This document shows positions 42,220 through 52,993 of a stretch of 64,000 nt of DNA, one piece after another. Position 1 is the stretch's first letter. Each line of letters starts with the position of its first letter. Below the pieces are notes generated by a model. It did no database searches, was not told the DNA's origin, and was given only the letters and a program-made list of their open reading frames with translations. The stretch is from contig NZ_FPKV01000002.1 of the NCBI RefSeq assembly GCF_900114265.1, positions 744,001 to 808,000 of the forward strand, in the 5' to 3' direction. The position numbers were made by a program, and so were the translations under genes. The DNA comes from Flaviramulus basaltis (GTDB lineage: Bacteria > Bacteroidota > Bacteroidia > Flavobacteriales > Flavobacteriaceae).

Positions 42220-42897
42220 ATGAAAATTGACAATAATATAGAAGGATATGACCCTTTAGGAGAAGACCATGTTGGAACTTCATCAAACACCCCACTTCGT
42301 TTAGATGCTTTTAAACTTTCAAATGAAGAAAAAATAGATATTATTAAGGATGATGTGCGTCACATTATGGAAACCTTAGGTCTTGATTTAACAGACGATA
42401 GTTTAAACGGCACACCAAATAGAGTTGCAAAAATGTTTGTAAAAGAAATTTTTGGTGGTTTAGATCCTAATAAAAAACCAAGTGCATCAACCTTTGATAA
42501 CAAGTATAAATATGGTGAAATGCTGGTTGAAAAAAACATAACATTGTATTCAACTTGCGAGCATCATTTATTGCCTATAGTTGGTAAAGCACATATTGCT
42601 TACATTTCAAACGGTACAGTAGTTGGTTTATCTAAAATGAATAGAATTGTTGATTACTTTGCAAAACGCCCGCAAGTTCAAGAGCGTTTAACTATTCAAA
42701 TAGTAAAAGAACTTCAAGAGGTTTTAAACACTCAAGATGTAGCTTGTGTTATTGATGCAAAACATTTATGTGTAAATTCAAGAGGTATTAGAGATATTGA
42801 AAGTAGTACAGTAACATCAGAATTTGGTGGTAAATTTAAAGACAAAGCTGTAAGAAGAGAATTTCTAGATTACATTAAGTTAGAAACTAAATTCTAG
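42220..42897 (+). CDS. folE: GTP cyclohydrolase I
   Basis: A 225-residue enzyme that makes dihydroneopterin triphosphate from GTP for folate synthesis. Zinc ligands are Cys113 and His116 in STCEHHLLP, and Cys184 in KHLCV. The substrate-binding VGLSKMNRIVDYFAKRPQ segment is complete. The ATG at 42220 is preferred over a TTG six bases earlier. cysS follows after 27 bases. Confidence 0.96.
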   Translation: MKIDNNIEGYDPLGEDHVGTSSNTPLRLDAFKLSNEEKIDIIKDDVRHIMETLGLDLTDDSLNGTPNRVAKMFVKEIFGGLDPNKKPSASTFDNKYKYGEMLVEKNITLYSTCEHHLLPIVGKAHIAYISNGTVVGLSKMNRIVDYFAKRPQVQERLTIQIVKELQEVLNTQDVACVIDAKHLCVNSRGIRDIESSTVTSEFGGKFKDKAVRREFLDYIKLETKF

Positions 42898-42924
42898 TCA
42901 ATTATTCAATCCCAATCAATCAGA

Positions 42925-44406
42925 ATGCAGTTATACGAAAATCAGCAAATAAAGCTATACAATTCCCTTACTGGTAAAAAAGAAATATTCAAACCTATTA
43001 ACAAAGGTCATATAGGCATGTATGTTTGTGGCCCAACGGTTTACAGCAATGTGCACTTAGGTAATGTGCGAACTTTTATGTCTTTTGATATGATTTTTCG
43101 TTACTTAAAACATTTAGGTTACAAAGTAAGATATGTTCGTAATATTACTGATGCTGGTCATTTAGAAAATGATGCTGATGCTGGTGAAGATAAAATCACT
43201 AAAAAAGCACGTTTAGAACAGATTGAACCTATGGAAGTCGTACAACGTTATACGGTCGATTTTCATAATATATTAAATACATTCAATTTTTTGCCTCCAA
43301 GTATTGAGCCTACTGCAACCGGCCATATTATTGAGCAAATAGAACTTATTAAAACTATTATAGATAATGGTTACGCTTATGAAGTAAACGGGTCTGTTTA
43401 TTTTGATGTACATAAGTTTAATGAAACAAACGAATACGGAAAATTAAGCAAACGTAAACTTGAAGATTTAATTCATAATACGCGCACACTTGATGGACAA
43501 AGTGATAAAAAAAATCCGCAAGATTTTGCACTTTGGAAAAAAGCAGAACCTCAACACATTATGCGTTGGCCTTCACCTTGGAGCGATGGTTTTCCAGGTT
43601 GGCATTTAGAGTGTACAGCAATGAGTACTAAGTATTTGGGCGAGCATTTTGATATTCATGGTGGCGGTATGGATTTAAAATTTCCGCATCACGAATGTGA
43701 AATCGCTCAAAACGAAGCAGCAGTTGGTAAATCGCCAGTAAATTATTGGATGCATGCCAATATGTTAGAGCTTAACGGACAACGCATGTCTAAAACTACA
43801 GGAAATACGGTTAATCCAGATGAATTATTATCTGGAAACAACAAATTCTTTAGCAAAGCTTATGCACCAAGTGTTATTCGATTTTTTATAGCACAATCTT
43901 CATACAGAAGTGTTCTTGATTTAACAGATGATGGTTTGTTAGCAAGTGAAAAAGGATTTTATAGATTGATGGACGCTGTTAATTTATTAAACCAATTAAA
44001 AGCATCTGAAAAATCTACACTAGATATAAATACATTGAAACAGAAATGTTATGATGCTATGAATGACGATTTTAATTCGCCTATTTTAATTGCGCATTTA
44101 TTTGAAGCTGTAAAATACATTAATCAAATAAATGAAGGTTCTGAAACTTTAACAGCAGAAGATTTAGCCATTTTAAAAGAAATCATAAACACATTTACTT
44201 TTGATGTTTTAGGACTTGAAAATGTAACTAAAAATGATTCTGGAACCGACAAATTATCTGGAGCTGTTGATGTATTAATTAAATTACGACAAGAAGCGAG
44301 AGCCAATAAGGACTTTGCTTTATCTGATAAAATTCGTGATGAATTATTAGAAGTTGGTATTCAATTAAAAGATGGTAAAGACGGTACAACGTTTTCTGTG
44401 AATTAA
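42925..44406 (+). CDS. cysS: Cysteinyl-tRNA synthetase
   Basis: A 493-residue class I synthetase. The zinc-binding Cys35 lies in YVCGPTVY, and the HIGH motif is HLGN (44-47). The segment [20 protein letters not shown] is the second zinc and specificity region, and KMSKS is represented by RMSKTTGN. Probably co-transcribed with folE. Confidence 0.96.
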   Translation: MQLYENQQIKLYNSLTGKKEIFKPINKGHIGMYVCGPTVYSNVHLGNVRTFMSFDMIFRYLKHLGYKVRYVRNITDAGHLENDADAGEDKITKKARLEQIEPMEVVQRYTVDFHNILNTFNFLPPSIEPTATGHIIEQIELIKTIIDNGYAYEVNGSVYFDVHKFNETNEYGKLSKRKLEDLIHNTRTLDGQSDKKNPQDFALWKKAEPQHIMRWPSPWSDGFPGWHLECTAMSTKYLGEHFDIHGGGMDLKFPHHECEIAQNEAAVGKSPVNYWMHANMLELNGQRMSKTTGNTVNPDELLSGNNKFFSKAYAPSVIRFFIAQSSYRSVLDLTDDGLLASEKGFYRLMDAVNLLNQLKASEKSTLDINTLKQKCYDAMNDDFNSPILIAHLFEAVKYINQINEGSETLTAEDLAILKEIINTFTFDVLGLENVTKNDSGTDKLSGAVDVLIKLRQEARANKDFALSDKIRDELLEVGIQLKDGKDGTTFSVN

Positions 44407-44511
44407 TTTGCAAAAACGTTATTCTGAATTTATTTCAGAATTACATAAAATATATTTCAAATCTAGTGAGAACCTGAAACAAGTTCAAGTTGACATCACT
44501 TTATTTAAAAA

Positions 44512-44733
44512 ATGAAAAAACTACTCATTACACCATTTTTATTGTTAATAAAAGTATATCAAACTTTTATATCTCCAATAACACCTGCAACTTGTAGATA
44601 CCAACCAACATGCTCTCATTACTCAAAAGAAGCACTTCAAAAACATGGTTTATTTAAAGGCGGTTGGTTAGCAATAAAACGTATTTTTAGTTGCCATCCT
44701 TGGGGTGGTTCTGGTTATGATCCTGTACCTTAG
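44512..44733 (+). CDS. yidD: YidD membrane-protein insertion efficiency factor
   Basis: A 73-residue protein of the YidD family. Typical motifs are [23 protein letters not shown] and [26 protein letters not shown], including four conserved cysteines. It assists YidC-dependent insertion at the inner membrane. Its end overlaps by four bases with the convergent ACT-domain gene. Confidence 0.95.
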   Translation: MKKLLITPFLLLIKVYQTFISPITPATCRYQPTCSHYSKEALQKHGLFKGGWLAIKRIFSCHPWGGSGYDPVP

Positions 44734-45131
44734 AAGTGATTTTTAGACATTTCTAACAAAACCTTTACAGCTTTTTCACCATCATTTTTGTCAACAAATA
44801 TATGATCATGATAAAAACCCGCAACAACATTACAACTTATATTATACTTAGATAATTCATTAGAAAATGCTGCTGTTAAACCAACAGCATCCAATGATGA
44901 GTGTACTTTTAAAGTAATCCAGGACGCTATGTAATTATAAGAAAGATTTAAACCATCAGCGATATCTCTTTTTAAAACAAGAGTAATACCTTCCTTTTCC
45001 TTAAACTCAAAAAGTGTTATATCTCTATCAATTTTATCAAAACTATTAATAGTGGTAAACACAAATTCTCCATCATTTAATTCTGGTGACATTTCTTTAA
45101 TTAACTGATATAAATTATTTTCAACAGACAT
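44730..45131 (-). CDS. ACT-domain protein (DUF2241-like)
   Basis: A 133-residue protein with two ACT-like modules: an N-terminal part with DGEFVFTTI and [13 protein letters not shown], and a C-terminal ACT fold with [20 protein letters not shown] and [15 protein letters not shown]. Members may bind amino acids. It lies 13 bases after pepD in the same direction. Confidence 0.87.
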   Translation of the reverse strand: MSVENNLYQLIKEMSPELNDGEFVFTTINSFDKIDRDITLFEFKEKEGITLVLKRDIADGLNLSYNYIASWITLKVHSSLDAVGLTAAFSNELSKYNISCNVVAGFYHDHIFVDKNDGEKAVKVLLEMSKNHF

Positions 45132-45144
45132 TAATTTAAAAATT

Positions 45145-46605
45145 TTATTTCTCAGGAATATTCTTCAAAATAGCTAAAACAAACTTCCAATATTTTTGAA
45201 CAGATGAAATTTGAGCGCGTTCATCTGGTGAATGCGCACCTTTAATATTTGGTCCAAAACTAATCATATCCATTTCTGGATAATTCTGACCAAGAATACC
45301 ACATTCTAATCCAGCATGACAAGCTGCAACATGAGCTTCTTCACCATTCATATCTTTATAAATACTAGATAACACTTTTAAAATAGGAGAATCCATATTT
45401 GGTGTCCAACCTGGATAATCTCCCGATAATTCAACCTCACAACCAGTAAGTTCAAAAGTGGCACGAAGCATATTAGCTAAATCTATTTTAGAACTCTCAA
45501 CCGATGAACGTGTTAAACAACCTATTTTAATATGACCATCTTTTACAATAACACGTGCTATATTATTAGAAGTTTCAACCAATTCAGGAATATCTGCGCT
45601 CATGCGATAAACACCATTACATGCAGCATAAATAGCTCTTGTTAGTCCTTCTTGAATACCTAAGTCCATAATATTTAAAGGCGTTTCTGCTTTGGAAACA
45701 CTGATTTTTAAATCGGGTTCCATAGTTTTTAATTCGGCTTTTATAATTTCAGTATGTTGCTTCATTTCTAGTAAAAAAGCCTCTTCATGAATCGCATCAA
45801 TGGCAACTATAGCATTACTCTCGCGAGGAATAGCATTTCGTAAACTACCTCCATCAATTTTAGAAATTCTTAATCCGAAATTTTCAAATCCATCAAACAA
45901 CAAACGGTTCATTATTTTATTAGCATTACCTAAACCTTCGTGAATTTGCATCCCAGAATGTCCGCCTTGTAAGCCTTTAACCAAAATTTCATAACCAACC
46001 TTAAACTCTGGTGTTTCTTCTTCAGTATATGTTCTTGTTGCAGTAACATCTATTCCGCCTGCACAGCCTACTCCTATTTCATCATCTTCCTCGGTATCTA
46101 AATTCAATAAAATACCACCAGAAAGTAAACCGCCTTTTAACCCCATCGCACCCGTCATTCCTGTTTCTTCATCAATGGTAAATAAGGCTTCAATAGCTGG
46201 ATGTGGAATATCTGTACTTTCTAAAATAGCCATAATAGTCGCAACACCTAAACCATTATCGGCACCCAAAGTAGTTCCTTCTGCTTTAACCCAATCGCCT
46301 ACAATATACATGTCGATGCCTTGAGTATCAAAATCAAAAACAGTATCTCCATTTTTTTGATGCACCATATCTAAATGCGATTGCATAACCACAGTGGTTC
46401 TGTTTTCCATTCCTGGTGTTGCAGGCTTTTTAATAATCACATTTCCAACTTCATCCTCAATGGTTTCCAATCCCAGATTTTTTCCAAAATCTTTCATGAA
46501 AGCAATAACACGTTCTTCTTTTTTTGATGGTCGTGGTACGGCGTTTAAATCTGCAAACTTATTCCAGAGTGCTTGTGGTTTTAATGCTCTTATTTCTGAA
46601 TTCAT
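45145..46605 (-). CDS. pepD: Aminoacyl-histidine dipeptidase (M20 family)
   Basis: A 486-residue cytosolic metallodipeptidase. Zinc-site residues are His77 and Asp79 in MQSHLDMVHQ, Asp116 in TLGADNGLG, and the Glu146-Glu147 pair in TIDEETGMTG. A late His in GAHSPDERAQ completes the site. It degrades Xaa-His and other dipeptides. Length and order match E. coli PepD. Confidence 0.95.
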   Translation of the reverse strand: MNSEIRALKPQALWNKFADLNAVPRPSKKEERVIAFMKDFGKNLGLETIEDEVGNVIIKKPATPGMENRTTVVMQSHLDMVHQKNGDTVFDFDTQGIDMYIVGDWVKAEGTTLGADNGLGVATIMAILESTDIPHPAIEALFTIDEETGMTGAMGLKGGLLSGGILLNLDTEEDDEIGVGCAGGIDVTATRTYTEEETPEFKVGYEILVKGLQGGHSGMQIHEGLGNANKIMNRLLFDGFENFGLRISKIDGGSLRNAIPRESNAIVAIDAIHEEAFLLEMKQHTEIIKAELKTMEPDLKISVSKAETPLNIMDLGIQEGLTRAIYAACNGVYRMSADIPELVETSNNIARVIVKDGHIKIGCLTRSSVESSKIDLANMLRATFELTGCEVELSGDYPGWTPNMDSPILKVLSSIYKDMNGEEAHVAACHAGLECGILGQNYPEMDMISFGPNIKGAHSPDERAQISSVQKYWKFVLAILKNIPEK

Positions 46606-46666
46606 AATTATAAAAATAGTATTTTACAAAGGTAGTTATTCTAAACAGGAATTATAAACATTTCAT

Positions 46667-46674
46667 TATTTTTG
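46667..46674 (+). promoter_or_regulatory. Promoter -7 box for the DUF3810 gene
   Basis: TATTTTTG matches TAnnTTTG. The ATG at 46678 follows three bases later, so the transcript is probably leaderless. Confidence 0.6.
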
Positions 46675-46677
46675 ACT

Positions 46678-47745
46678 ATGCTGAAAAACAAAAAAACCAT
46701 ACTTGCGCTATCTTTAATTCCTCAATATTTTTTAATAAAATTACTTTCAAATTATCCTGAATTTGTAGAAGAATATTACAGCAATGGTTTTTATCAGTTT
46801 ATTTCAAAAATTTTTAGATACACATTAGGCTGGTTACCTTTTTCTTTTGGCGATTTAGTTTACGCTTTTGCTATTATTTACATTATAAGATGGTTTTATA
46901 AAAACCGTAAACGCCTTCGACAAGACACAAAAAACTGGTTTATTGATGTGACTTCTGCCTTTTCCATTATTTATTTTGCTTTTCACTTGTTTTGGGGATT
47001 GAACTATTACCGTATGCCATTACACAAAAATTTAAATTTAAATGCAGATTACACCACAGAACAATTGATTTTTGTTACAGAAAAGCTAATCGAACAGACC
47101 AATAAAATTCACTTAGAAATTACAAACAATGACACCTTAAAAGTTGAAATCCCTTTTAGTAAAAGGGATATTTTAAAACTTGCTCCTAACGGTTATGATA
47201 ACCTTAAAGAGATTTTTCCGCATTTGGAATATCATCCCAAAAGCATAAAAAAATCACTATTTAGTTATCCTTTAACGTATATGGGTTTTAGCGGGTATTT
47301 GAATCCGTTGACAAATGAAGCTCAAATTGATGGATTAATTCCATCTTATAAATTCCCAACAACATCATCGCACGAAATCGCACATCAATTAGGTTATGCT
47401 GCCGAAAATGAAGCTAATTTTATAGGTTGCTTAGCCGCTATAAATCATGATAATATTTACTTTAAATATGCTGGTTATGCTTTTGCGCTACGTTTTTGTT
47501 TAAATGAAATTTATAATCGTGATGAATGTTTATTTGAAGATATGGTAGCCGATGTAAATAAAGGTATAAAAAAAAACTACGAAGAAGTTAGATTATTTTG
47601 GGAAACACATCAAAATCCTGCTGAGCCTTATTTTAAAATATTCTATAGCAACTTCTTAAAAGCCAATAAACAAAGTAAAGGAATGGAAAGTTATAGTTAT
47701 GTTGTAGCGTTACTGACTAACTATTTTGATGAAAAATCTTTATGA
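46678..47745 (+). CDS. DUF3810 membrane protein with a HExxH motif
   Basis: A 355-residue protein. Three membrane helices (about 8-25, 60-80 and 95-112) precede a soluble region with HEIAH (232-236), followed by an ENEANFIGCLAA helix carrying a third ligand Glu. This is the gluzincin-like layout, so a membrane-associated zinc metallopeptidase is likely, though the substrate is unknown. The frame start at 46672 (TTG) lies inside the promoter box and is rejected. Confidence 0.85.
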   Translation: MLKNKKTILALSLIPQYFLIKLLSNYPEFVEEYYSNGFYQFISKIFRYTLGWLPFSFGDLVYAFAIIYIIRWFYKNRKRLRQDTKNWFIDVTSAFSIIYFAFHLFWGLNYYRMPLHKNLNLNADYTTEQLIFVTEKLIEQTNKIHLEITNNDTLKVEIPFSKRDILKLAPNGYDNLKEIFPHLEYHPKSIKKSLFSYPLTYMGFSGYLNPLTNEAQIDGLIPSYKFPTTSSHEIAHQLGYAAENEANFIGCLAAINHDNIYFKYAGYAFALRFCLNEIYNRDECLFEDMVADVNKGIKKNYEEVRLFWETHQNPAEPYFKIFYSNFLKANKQSKGMESYSYVVALLTNYFDEKSL

Positions 47746-47819
47746 AAAGTTAAAAAACGTTAACAATTCTTTAAACAAAAGTTAATTTTTCTACTTTTAA
47801 AGAAAATTAACTTAAAACT

Positions 47820-50798
47820 ATGACAAAAAAACTGGTCCTGTTTATTGCTTTACTATTTTCCATAGTAATAAACGCTCAAGATTATTTCCCCAAAAATGAC
47901 GGTGTTCATACAAATACTAGCAACTACACTGCCATAACAAATGCTAAAATTTATGTTACTCCTACTCAAATTATTGAAAAGGGAACTTTACTAATTAAAG
48001 AAGGTAAAGTTGTTGCTTCTGGAACTTCTGTTGAAATTCCTAAAAATTCTATTGTTATTGATATTGACGGGAAAAGTATTTACCCATCATTTATTGATTT
48101 ATATTCAGATTTTGGAGTTGAAAAACCAAAACGACCAAGTTCAAGAAGTAGAACAGCACAGTATGATGCGTCTAGAACTGGGTACTATTGGAATGACCAT
48201 GTTATGCCAGAAAACAAAGCCATTGAAAAATTTAATTACGATTCTAAATCTGCTACCGAATTATTAAAAGCCGGATTTGGAGTTGTTAACACACATATAC
48301 AGGATGGTATTGTAAGAGGAACCGGAACTTTAGTAGCTCTAAACAATGAAAATGGTAACGAATATAGAATATTAGACCAAAATTCTGGACAATACCTATC
48401 TTTTAGTAAAAGTGTTACTTCTGGTCAAGCTTATCCATCTTCCATAATGGGAAGTATGGCTTTGTTAAGACAAATGTATCTTGATGCCGATTGGTATGCT
48501 AAAGGACAAGTTAAAACTAAAGATTTATCCTTAGAAGCTTTAAATAAAAACAAATCATTGGTTCAGTTTTTTGATGCAGGCAGTAGAGCCAATATTATAA
48601 GAGCAGACAAAGTTGGAGACGCCTATAATATTCAATATGTTATGCTAGGTGGCGGTGATGAATATGAACGCATTAATGATATTAAAGCAACGAACAGCAA
48701 ACTTATTCTGCCCATAAATTTCCCGGATGCTTATGATGTTGAGAATGCTTTTTTAGTCTCTACAGTATCGTTAAGCGATATGCGTGCATGGAATCAAAAA
48801 CCATCTAATCCAAAAATATTAGCAGACAACAACATCACTTTTGCTTTTACAACTCACGATTTAAAATCACCAAAAGAGTTTAAATCAAATATTTTAAAAG
48901 CTATTGAAGCTGGATTATCAAAAGAAAAAGCCTTAGAAGCGTTAACAACTATTCCAGCTCAACTTATTGGAAAATCTGATTTAATTGGATCTCTTAAAAA
49001 TGGAAGTTTAGCTAATTTTTTAATCACATCTGGTGATATTTTTGAAGAAAAAACAACCCTTTACGAAAACTGGGTTCAAGGCGCAAAAACAGTCATTGAA
49101 GATATGACTAAAAAAAATATTAGTGGTGATTATGAATTTACCTTATCTGGTGAGGTATATAAGATGTCTATTAAAGGAGAAATGAGTAAACCTAAATTAG
49201 AAATCACAACAAATGAAAAAACCTTAGGTTCTAAAATTGCATATGATGAAGACTGGGTAAATATCTCGATGACGACTATAGATTCTACAAAACAAGAATT
49301 TATTAGAATAGTTGCTCATGTTGATGCCAAAAATAATTTAAAAGGAAAAGTTATTCTTCCTAACGGAAACGAATCTTCTTTTTATGCCACATCAGAAAAC
49401 AAAAGCGAAGCAGAAACTGAGGCAAATGCGGAGAAAAAGGAAGACGACACATTAAACGAAGTCCTTCCTATTACCTATCCAAATATGGCATATGGTTTTA
49501 CTGAGTTACCAAAAGCTGAAACCATTCTTTTTAAAAATGCAACAGTTTGGACAAATGAAAAAGAAGGTGTTTTAGAAAATACTGATGTGCTTATTAAAAA
49601 CGGTAAAATAGCCAAAATAGGTCAAAACCTTTCAGATTCTAGCGCGACTATAATTGATGCCACTGGTAAGCATGTAACAGCTGGAATTATTGATGAACAT
49701 TCACATATTGCAACGGCATCTGTTAATGAAGGCGGACAAAATTCATCTGCCGAAGTAAGCATTGAAGATGTATTAGACGATAGCGATATTAATGTTTATA
49801 GAAATCTTGCTGGCGGCGTTACTTCTATACAAGTGCTTCATGGTTCTGCAAATCCAATTGGTGGTCGTTCTGCAATCATCAAATTAAAATGGGGAGAATC
49901 AGCAAATAACCTGGTTTATAACAATTCTCCAAAGTTTATAAAATTCGCTTTAGGTGAAAATGTAAAACAAACTCGTGCTCAAAGTAATGTACGCTTTCCG
50001 CAATCTCGTATGGGTGTTGAGCAAGTGTATATGGATTATTTTACAAGAGCAAAAGAATATGATGCTTTAAAGAAAAGCGGTAAGCCTTACAGAAAAGATA
50101 TTGAACTTGATGTTTTATCTGAAATTTTAAATAAAGAACGTTTTATTTCTTGTCACTCTTATGTTCAAAGTGAAATTAATATGCTCATGAAAGTTACCGA
50201 AAAATTCGACTTTAATGTGAACACCTTTACGCATATTTTAGAAGGCTATAAAGTTGCTGATAAAATGGCTGCAAATGGTATTGGGGGTTCTACTTTTAGT
50301 GATTGGTGGGCTTATAAATATGAAGTAAACGATGCCATTCCTTACAATGCGGCAATTATGCATAATGCAGGCGTAACGGTGGCGATTAATAGTGATGATG
50401 CCGAAATGTCTAGAAGACTAAACCAAGAAGCAGCAAAATCTGTTAAGTATGGTGGTATTAGTGAAGAAGAAGCTTGGAAATTTGTAACCTTAAATCCTGC
50501 AAAACTTCTTCATATTGATAACCGAGTTGGAAGCCTAAAAGTTGGCAAAGATGCCGATGTGGTTTTATGGACAGATCATCCGCTTTCAATTTATGCTAAA
50601 GCTGAAAAAACAATTATTGAAGGTGTTACTTATTTTGATTTAAAACGTGACGAAATGATGCGTGAAGCCATTCAAAAGGAAAAAAGTGAACTTATAAATA
50701 TGATGTTGCAAGCCAAGAATAAAGGATTGAAAACGCAACCTATTAAAAAGAAAGAAAATGAACTATTACACTGTGATTCAATAGATCATGAATTTTAA
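47820..50798 (+). CDS. Exported amidohydrolase-family protein with two amidohydrolase-like domains
   Basis: A 992-residue exported protein with signal peptide ending INAQD. It contains two amidohydrolase-like halves. The first (about 25-430) lacks the metal-binding HxH at the usual place (it reads FIDLYSD). The second (about 560-960) has the full IIDEHSHIA motif near 630-640 and a NSDDAEMS metal or catalytic segment. Relatives are imidazolonepropionase or prolidase-like enzymes of Bacteroidota. It probably works in the periplasm. The next gene starts 11 bases later. Confidence 0.85.
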   Translation: MTKKLVLFIALLFSIVINAQDYFPKNDGVHTNTSNYTAITNAKIYVTPTQIIEKGTLLIKEGKVVASGTSVEIPKNSIVIDIDGKSIYPSFIDLYSDFGVEKPKRPSSRSRTAQYDASRTGYYWNDHVMPENKAIEKFNYDSKSATELLKAGFGVVNTHIQDGIVRGTGTLVALNNENGNEYRILDQNSGQYLSFSKSVTSGQAYPSSIMGSMALLRQMYLDADWYAKGQVKTKDLSLEALNKNKSLVQFFDAGSRANIIRADKVGDAYNIQYVMLGGGDEYERINDIKATNSKLILPINFPDAYDVENAFLVSTVSLSDMRAWNQKPSNPKILADNNITFAFTTHDLKSPKEFKSNILKAIEAGLSKEKALEALTTIPAQLIGKSDLIGSLKNGSLANFLITSGDIFEEKTTLYENWVQGAKTVIEDMTKKNISGDYEFTLSGEVYKMSIKGEMSKPKLEITTNEKTLGSKIAYDEDWVNISMTTIDSTKQEFIRIVAHVDAKNNLKGKVILPNGNESSFYATSENKSEAETEANAEKKEDDTLNEVLPITYPNMAYGFTELPKAETILFKNATVWTNEKEGVLENTDVLIKNGKIAKIGQNLSDSSATIIDATGKHVTAGIIDEHSHIATASVNEGGQNSSAEVSIEDVLDDSDINVYRNLAGGVTSIQVLHGSANPIGGRSAIIKLKWGESANNLVYNNSPKFIKFALGENVKQTRAQSNVRFPQSRMGVEQVYMDYFTRAKEYDALKKSGKPYRKDIELDVLSEILNKERFISCHSYVQSEINMLMKVTEKFDFNVNTFTHILEGYKVADKMAANGIGGSTFSDWWAYKYEVNDAIPYNAAIMHNAGVTVAINSDDAEMSRRLNQEAAKSVKYGGISEEEAWKFVTLNPAKLLHIDNRVGSLKVGKDADVVLWTDHPLSIYAKAEKTIIEGVTYFDLKRDEMMREAIQKEKSELINMMLQAKNKGLKTQPIKKKENELLHCDSIDHEF

Positions 50799-50809
50799 AA
50801 ATTGAAAAG

Positions 50810-52108
50810 ATGAAAAATATATTTACATATATCTCAATGTTGTGTTCTTTCTTAATAATAGCACAACAAACTCCAGCATCAAAGCAAACGCAAGATATTG
50901 CTATAATGGGCGCTACAGCACATATTGGTGATGGATCAATAATTGAAAATAGCTTAATCATTATTAAAGACGGAAAAATTTCGTCTGTAGTAGATGGTAA
51001 AGTTGTAAAAATGGACTTAACAGGATTTAAAGTCATTGACGCCAATGGTAAACATGTATATCCTGGATTTATCATTCCGAATTCTACATTAGGTCTTACT
51101 GAAATTGATGCCGTAAAAGCTTCGGATGATGAAGCAGAATTAGGAACTTGGAATCCTCATATAAGAAGTTTAATTGCTTATAATGCGGAATCTAAAGTGG
51201 TAGAATCTATGCGACCTAATGGTGTGTTATTAGGTCAAATTACTCCAAGAGGCGGACGTGTTTCGGGCACTTCATCTATAGTTCAATTTGATGCTTGGAA
51301 CTGGGAAGATGCTGCTATAAAAGTTGATGATGGTATTCATATAAACTGGCCAAGTAGTTTTAGTAGAGGCCGCTGGTGGTTAGGTGAAGATCCTGCACTT
51401 AAAGCAAATGATAAATATGCTGAACAAGTTACTGAGCTTTCAAACTACATGACTAATAGTAAAGCTTATAACAAAGGTGATAAATCTAAAATCAATCTTC
51501 CTTTTGAAAGTATGAATGGACTTTTTAATGGGGCAAAAAAATTATTTGTTCATGTAGATGATGAAAAAGGCATTATTGATGCTGTGAATTTTTCAAAAGA
51601 AAATGACATCAAAAACATGGTGATTGTGGGTGGTAGAGAAGCTTATAAAGTAACTGATGTTTTAAAAGAAAATAATATTCCTGTTTTACTTATGCGTGTT
51701 CACTCCAGACCTAATTCTGATGATGATGATTATGATTTACCATATAAAGCAGCTAAATTATTAGTAGAAAAAGGTGTTTTAGTCGCTTTAGAAGCTAGTG
51801 GAGATATGGAACGTATGAATTCTAGAAACCTGCCATTTTATGCAGGTACAACCGTAGCTCATGGTTTAACAAAAGAACAAGCTTTACAATTAATTACACT
51901 TAATCCTGCAAAAATTTTAGGAATAGATGATAATTACGGAAGCCTAAGTCAAGGTAAAAGCGCGACCCTATTTATAAGCGACGGTGATGCTTTAGATATG
52001 CGAACAAATATTATAACTCATGCATTTATTGATGGTAGAGATGTAAGTTTAGAAACACATCAAACCGAACTTTGGAAACGCTACTCTGAAAAATATAAAA
52101 ATCAATAA
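50810..52108 (+). CDS. Exported amidohydrolase-like protein, probably non-catalytic
   Basis: A 432-residue protein with signal peptide ending IIAQQ. The amidohydrolase pattern is seen in its first part (GAIMGATAHIGDGSIIENSLIIIKDGKI-type strand) and its final part (LITLNPAKILGIDDNYGSLSQGKSATLFISDGD). The place of the HxH motif reads GFIIPNSTLG without histidine, so it resembles the inactive first half of the preceding protein. The two genes may encode partner subunits. Confidence 0.8.
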   Translation: MKNIFTYISMLCSFLIIAQQTPASKQTQDIAIMGATAHIGDGSIIENSLIIIKDGKISSVVDGKVVKMDLTGFKVIDANGKHVYPGFIIPNSTLGLTEIDAVKASDDEAELGTWNPHIRSLIAYNAESKVVESMRPNGVLLGQITPRGGRVSGTSSIVQFDAWNWEDAAIKVDDGIHINWPSSFSRGRWWLGEDPALKANDKYAEQVTELSNYMTNSKAYNKGDKSKINLPFESMNGLFNGAKKLFVHVDDEKGIIDAVNFSKENDIKNMVIVGGREAYKVTDVLKENNIPVLLMRVHSRPNSDDDDYDLPYKAAKLLVEKGVLVALEASGDMERMNSRNLPFYAGTTVAHGLTKEQALQLITLNPAKILGIDDNYGSLSQGKSATLFISDGDALDMRTNIITHAFIDGRDVSLETHQTELWKRYSEKYKNQ

Positions 52109-52110
52109 TA

Positions 52111-52144
52111 AAAAAAAAGCGAGCTAAATAGCTCGCTTTTTTTT
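52111..52144. terminator. Bidirectional terminator between the amidohydrolase operon and the DUF6503 gene
   Basis: A GCGAGCT/AGCTCGC stem (52119-52125 with 52130-52136) flanked by eight A and eight T, so it can serve both convergent genes. It overlaps the stop region of the minus-strand gene. Confidence 0.85.
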
Positions 52145-52928
52145 ATTCAATAATTTCAGCACCTTCAGGAGCTTCAAAAACTGAAGCATCTGGTTTTTCT
52201 TTAGAAAGTTTAATGCTCGTAAACTTTAAATCATTTCGTTTTGTTGTTGGCAAATTATTTTCATAATCATACCAAGTTAAAGTTTCTGGTAATAACAAAC
52301 CATCTACCATTTGCCAATTACTATATTTTATAAAATGAAATTCTTTACTTTTTTCTTTTGTAAAATACGTTACTGTGTAACCCAACCATTCCATTTTATG
52401 AGTTTCAGAATTGTAGTATAAAAAATATTCATCATCTGAAGATTCTCCTACACCACTCTCATATGAAATTTTAATTCCGGGGTATTCTTTCCCTTCAAAA
52501 ACTAAAGGTTCAACATTTTCATAATTAATACCATCATCTGCCAATACAAAAGGCATAGCATAAAAATAGAACATCAAATTATAATAAAACTTTGGGTTTC
52601 CTTTATAAACTAAAGAATCTTGTTTCAACCAAACGTTTTTGCCATCAAAGCCAATTTTAAATTTTTCAGTTTCAATTAATGATTTTCTACTTTTTAAATC
52701 TGTTGTAGTTACTTCTTTTCCTTCAGGAATTTGCATTTCGAACACTAAGCTTTTCATAGAGTTCCATTTATCTAAACCTCCATGAGCATCGAATACTTTT
52801 GATATACTTTCTGGATAAATACTTGTTGTAACATCTAGATTTTCTTCGGAATAATTTGTAGTTTCTTTTGTGTTGCTTTTGCAGGAGAATATTAAAATAG
52901 CAAAAACAATTAGAAGTACGTTTTTCAT
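52143..52928 (-). CDS. DUF6503-type lipoprotein
   Basis: A 261-residue lipoprotein with lipobox LIFSC (Cys16). The mature part has a LolA-like beta pattern: FDAHGGLDKWNSMKSLVFEM, then GKNVWLKQD, EYPGIKISYESG and SNWQMVDGLLLPETLTWYDYE. Family of unknown function, common in Bacteroidota; a lipid or hydrophobic ligand is suspected. Convergent with the amidohydrolase operon. Confidence 0.78.
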   Translation of the reverse strand: MKNVLLIVFAILIFSCKSNTKETTNYSEENLDVTTSIYPESISKVFDAHGGLDKWNSMKSLVFEMQIPEGKEVTTTDLKSRKSLIETEKFKIGFDGKNVWLKQDSLVYKGNPKFYYNLMFYFYAMPFVLADDGINYENVEPLVFEGKEYPGIKISYESGVGESSDDEYFLYYNSETHKMEWLGYTVTYFTKEKSKEFHFIKYSNWQMVDGLLLPETLTWYDYENNLPTTKRNDLKFTSIKLSKEKPDASVFEAPEGAEIIE

Positions 52929-52993
52929 TTTTCTTTTGATTAGATTAGGCTTTTAAGTCGGTAATTATTAAATAAAATTACATTAAAATAAAT

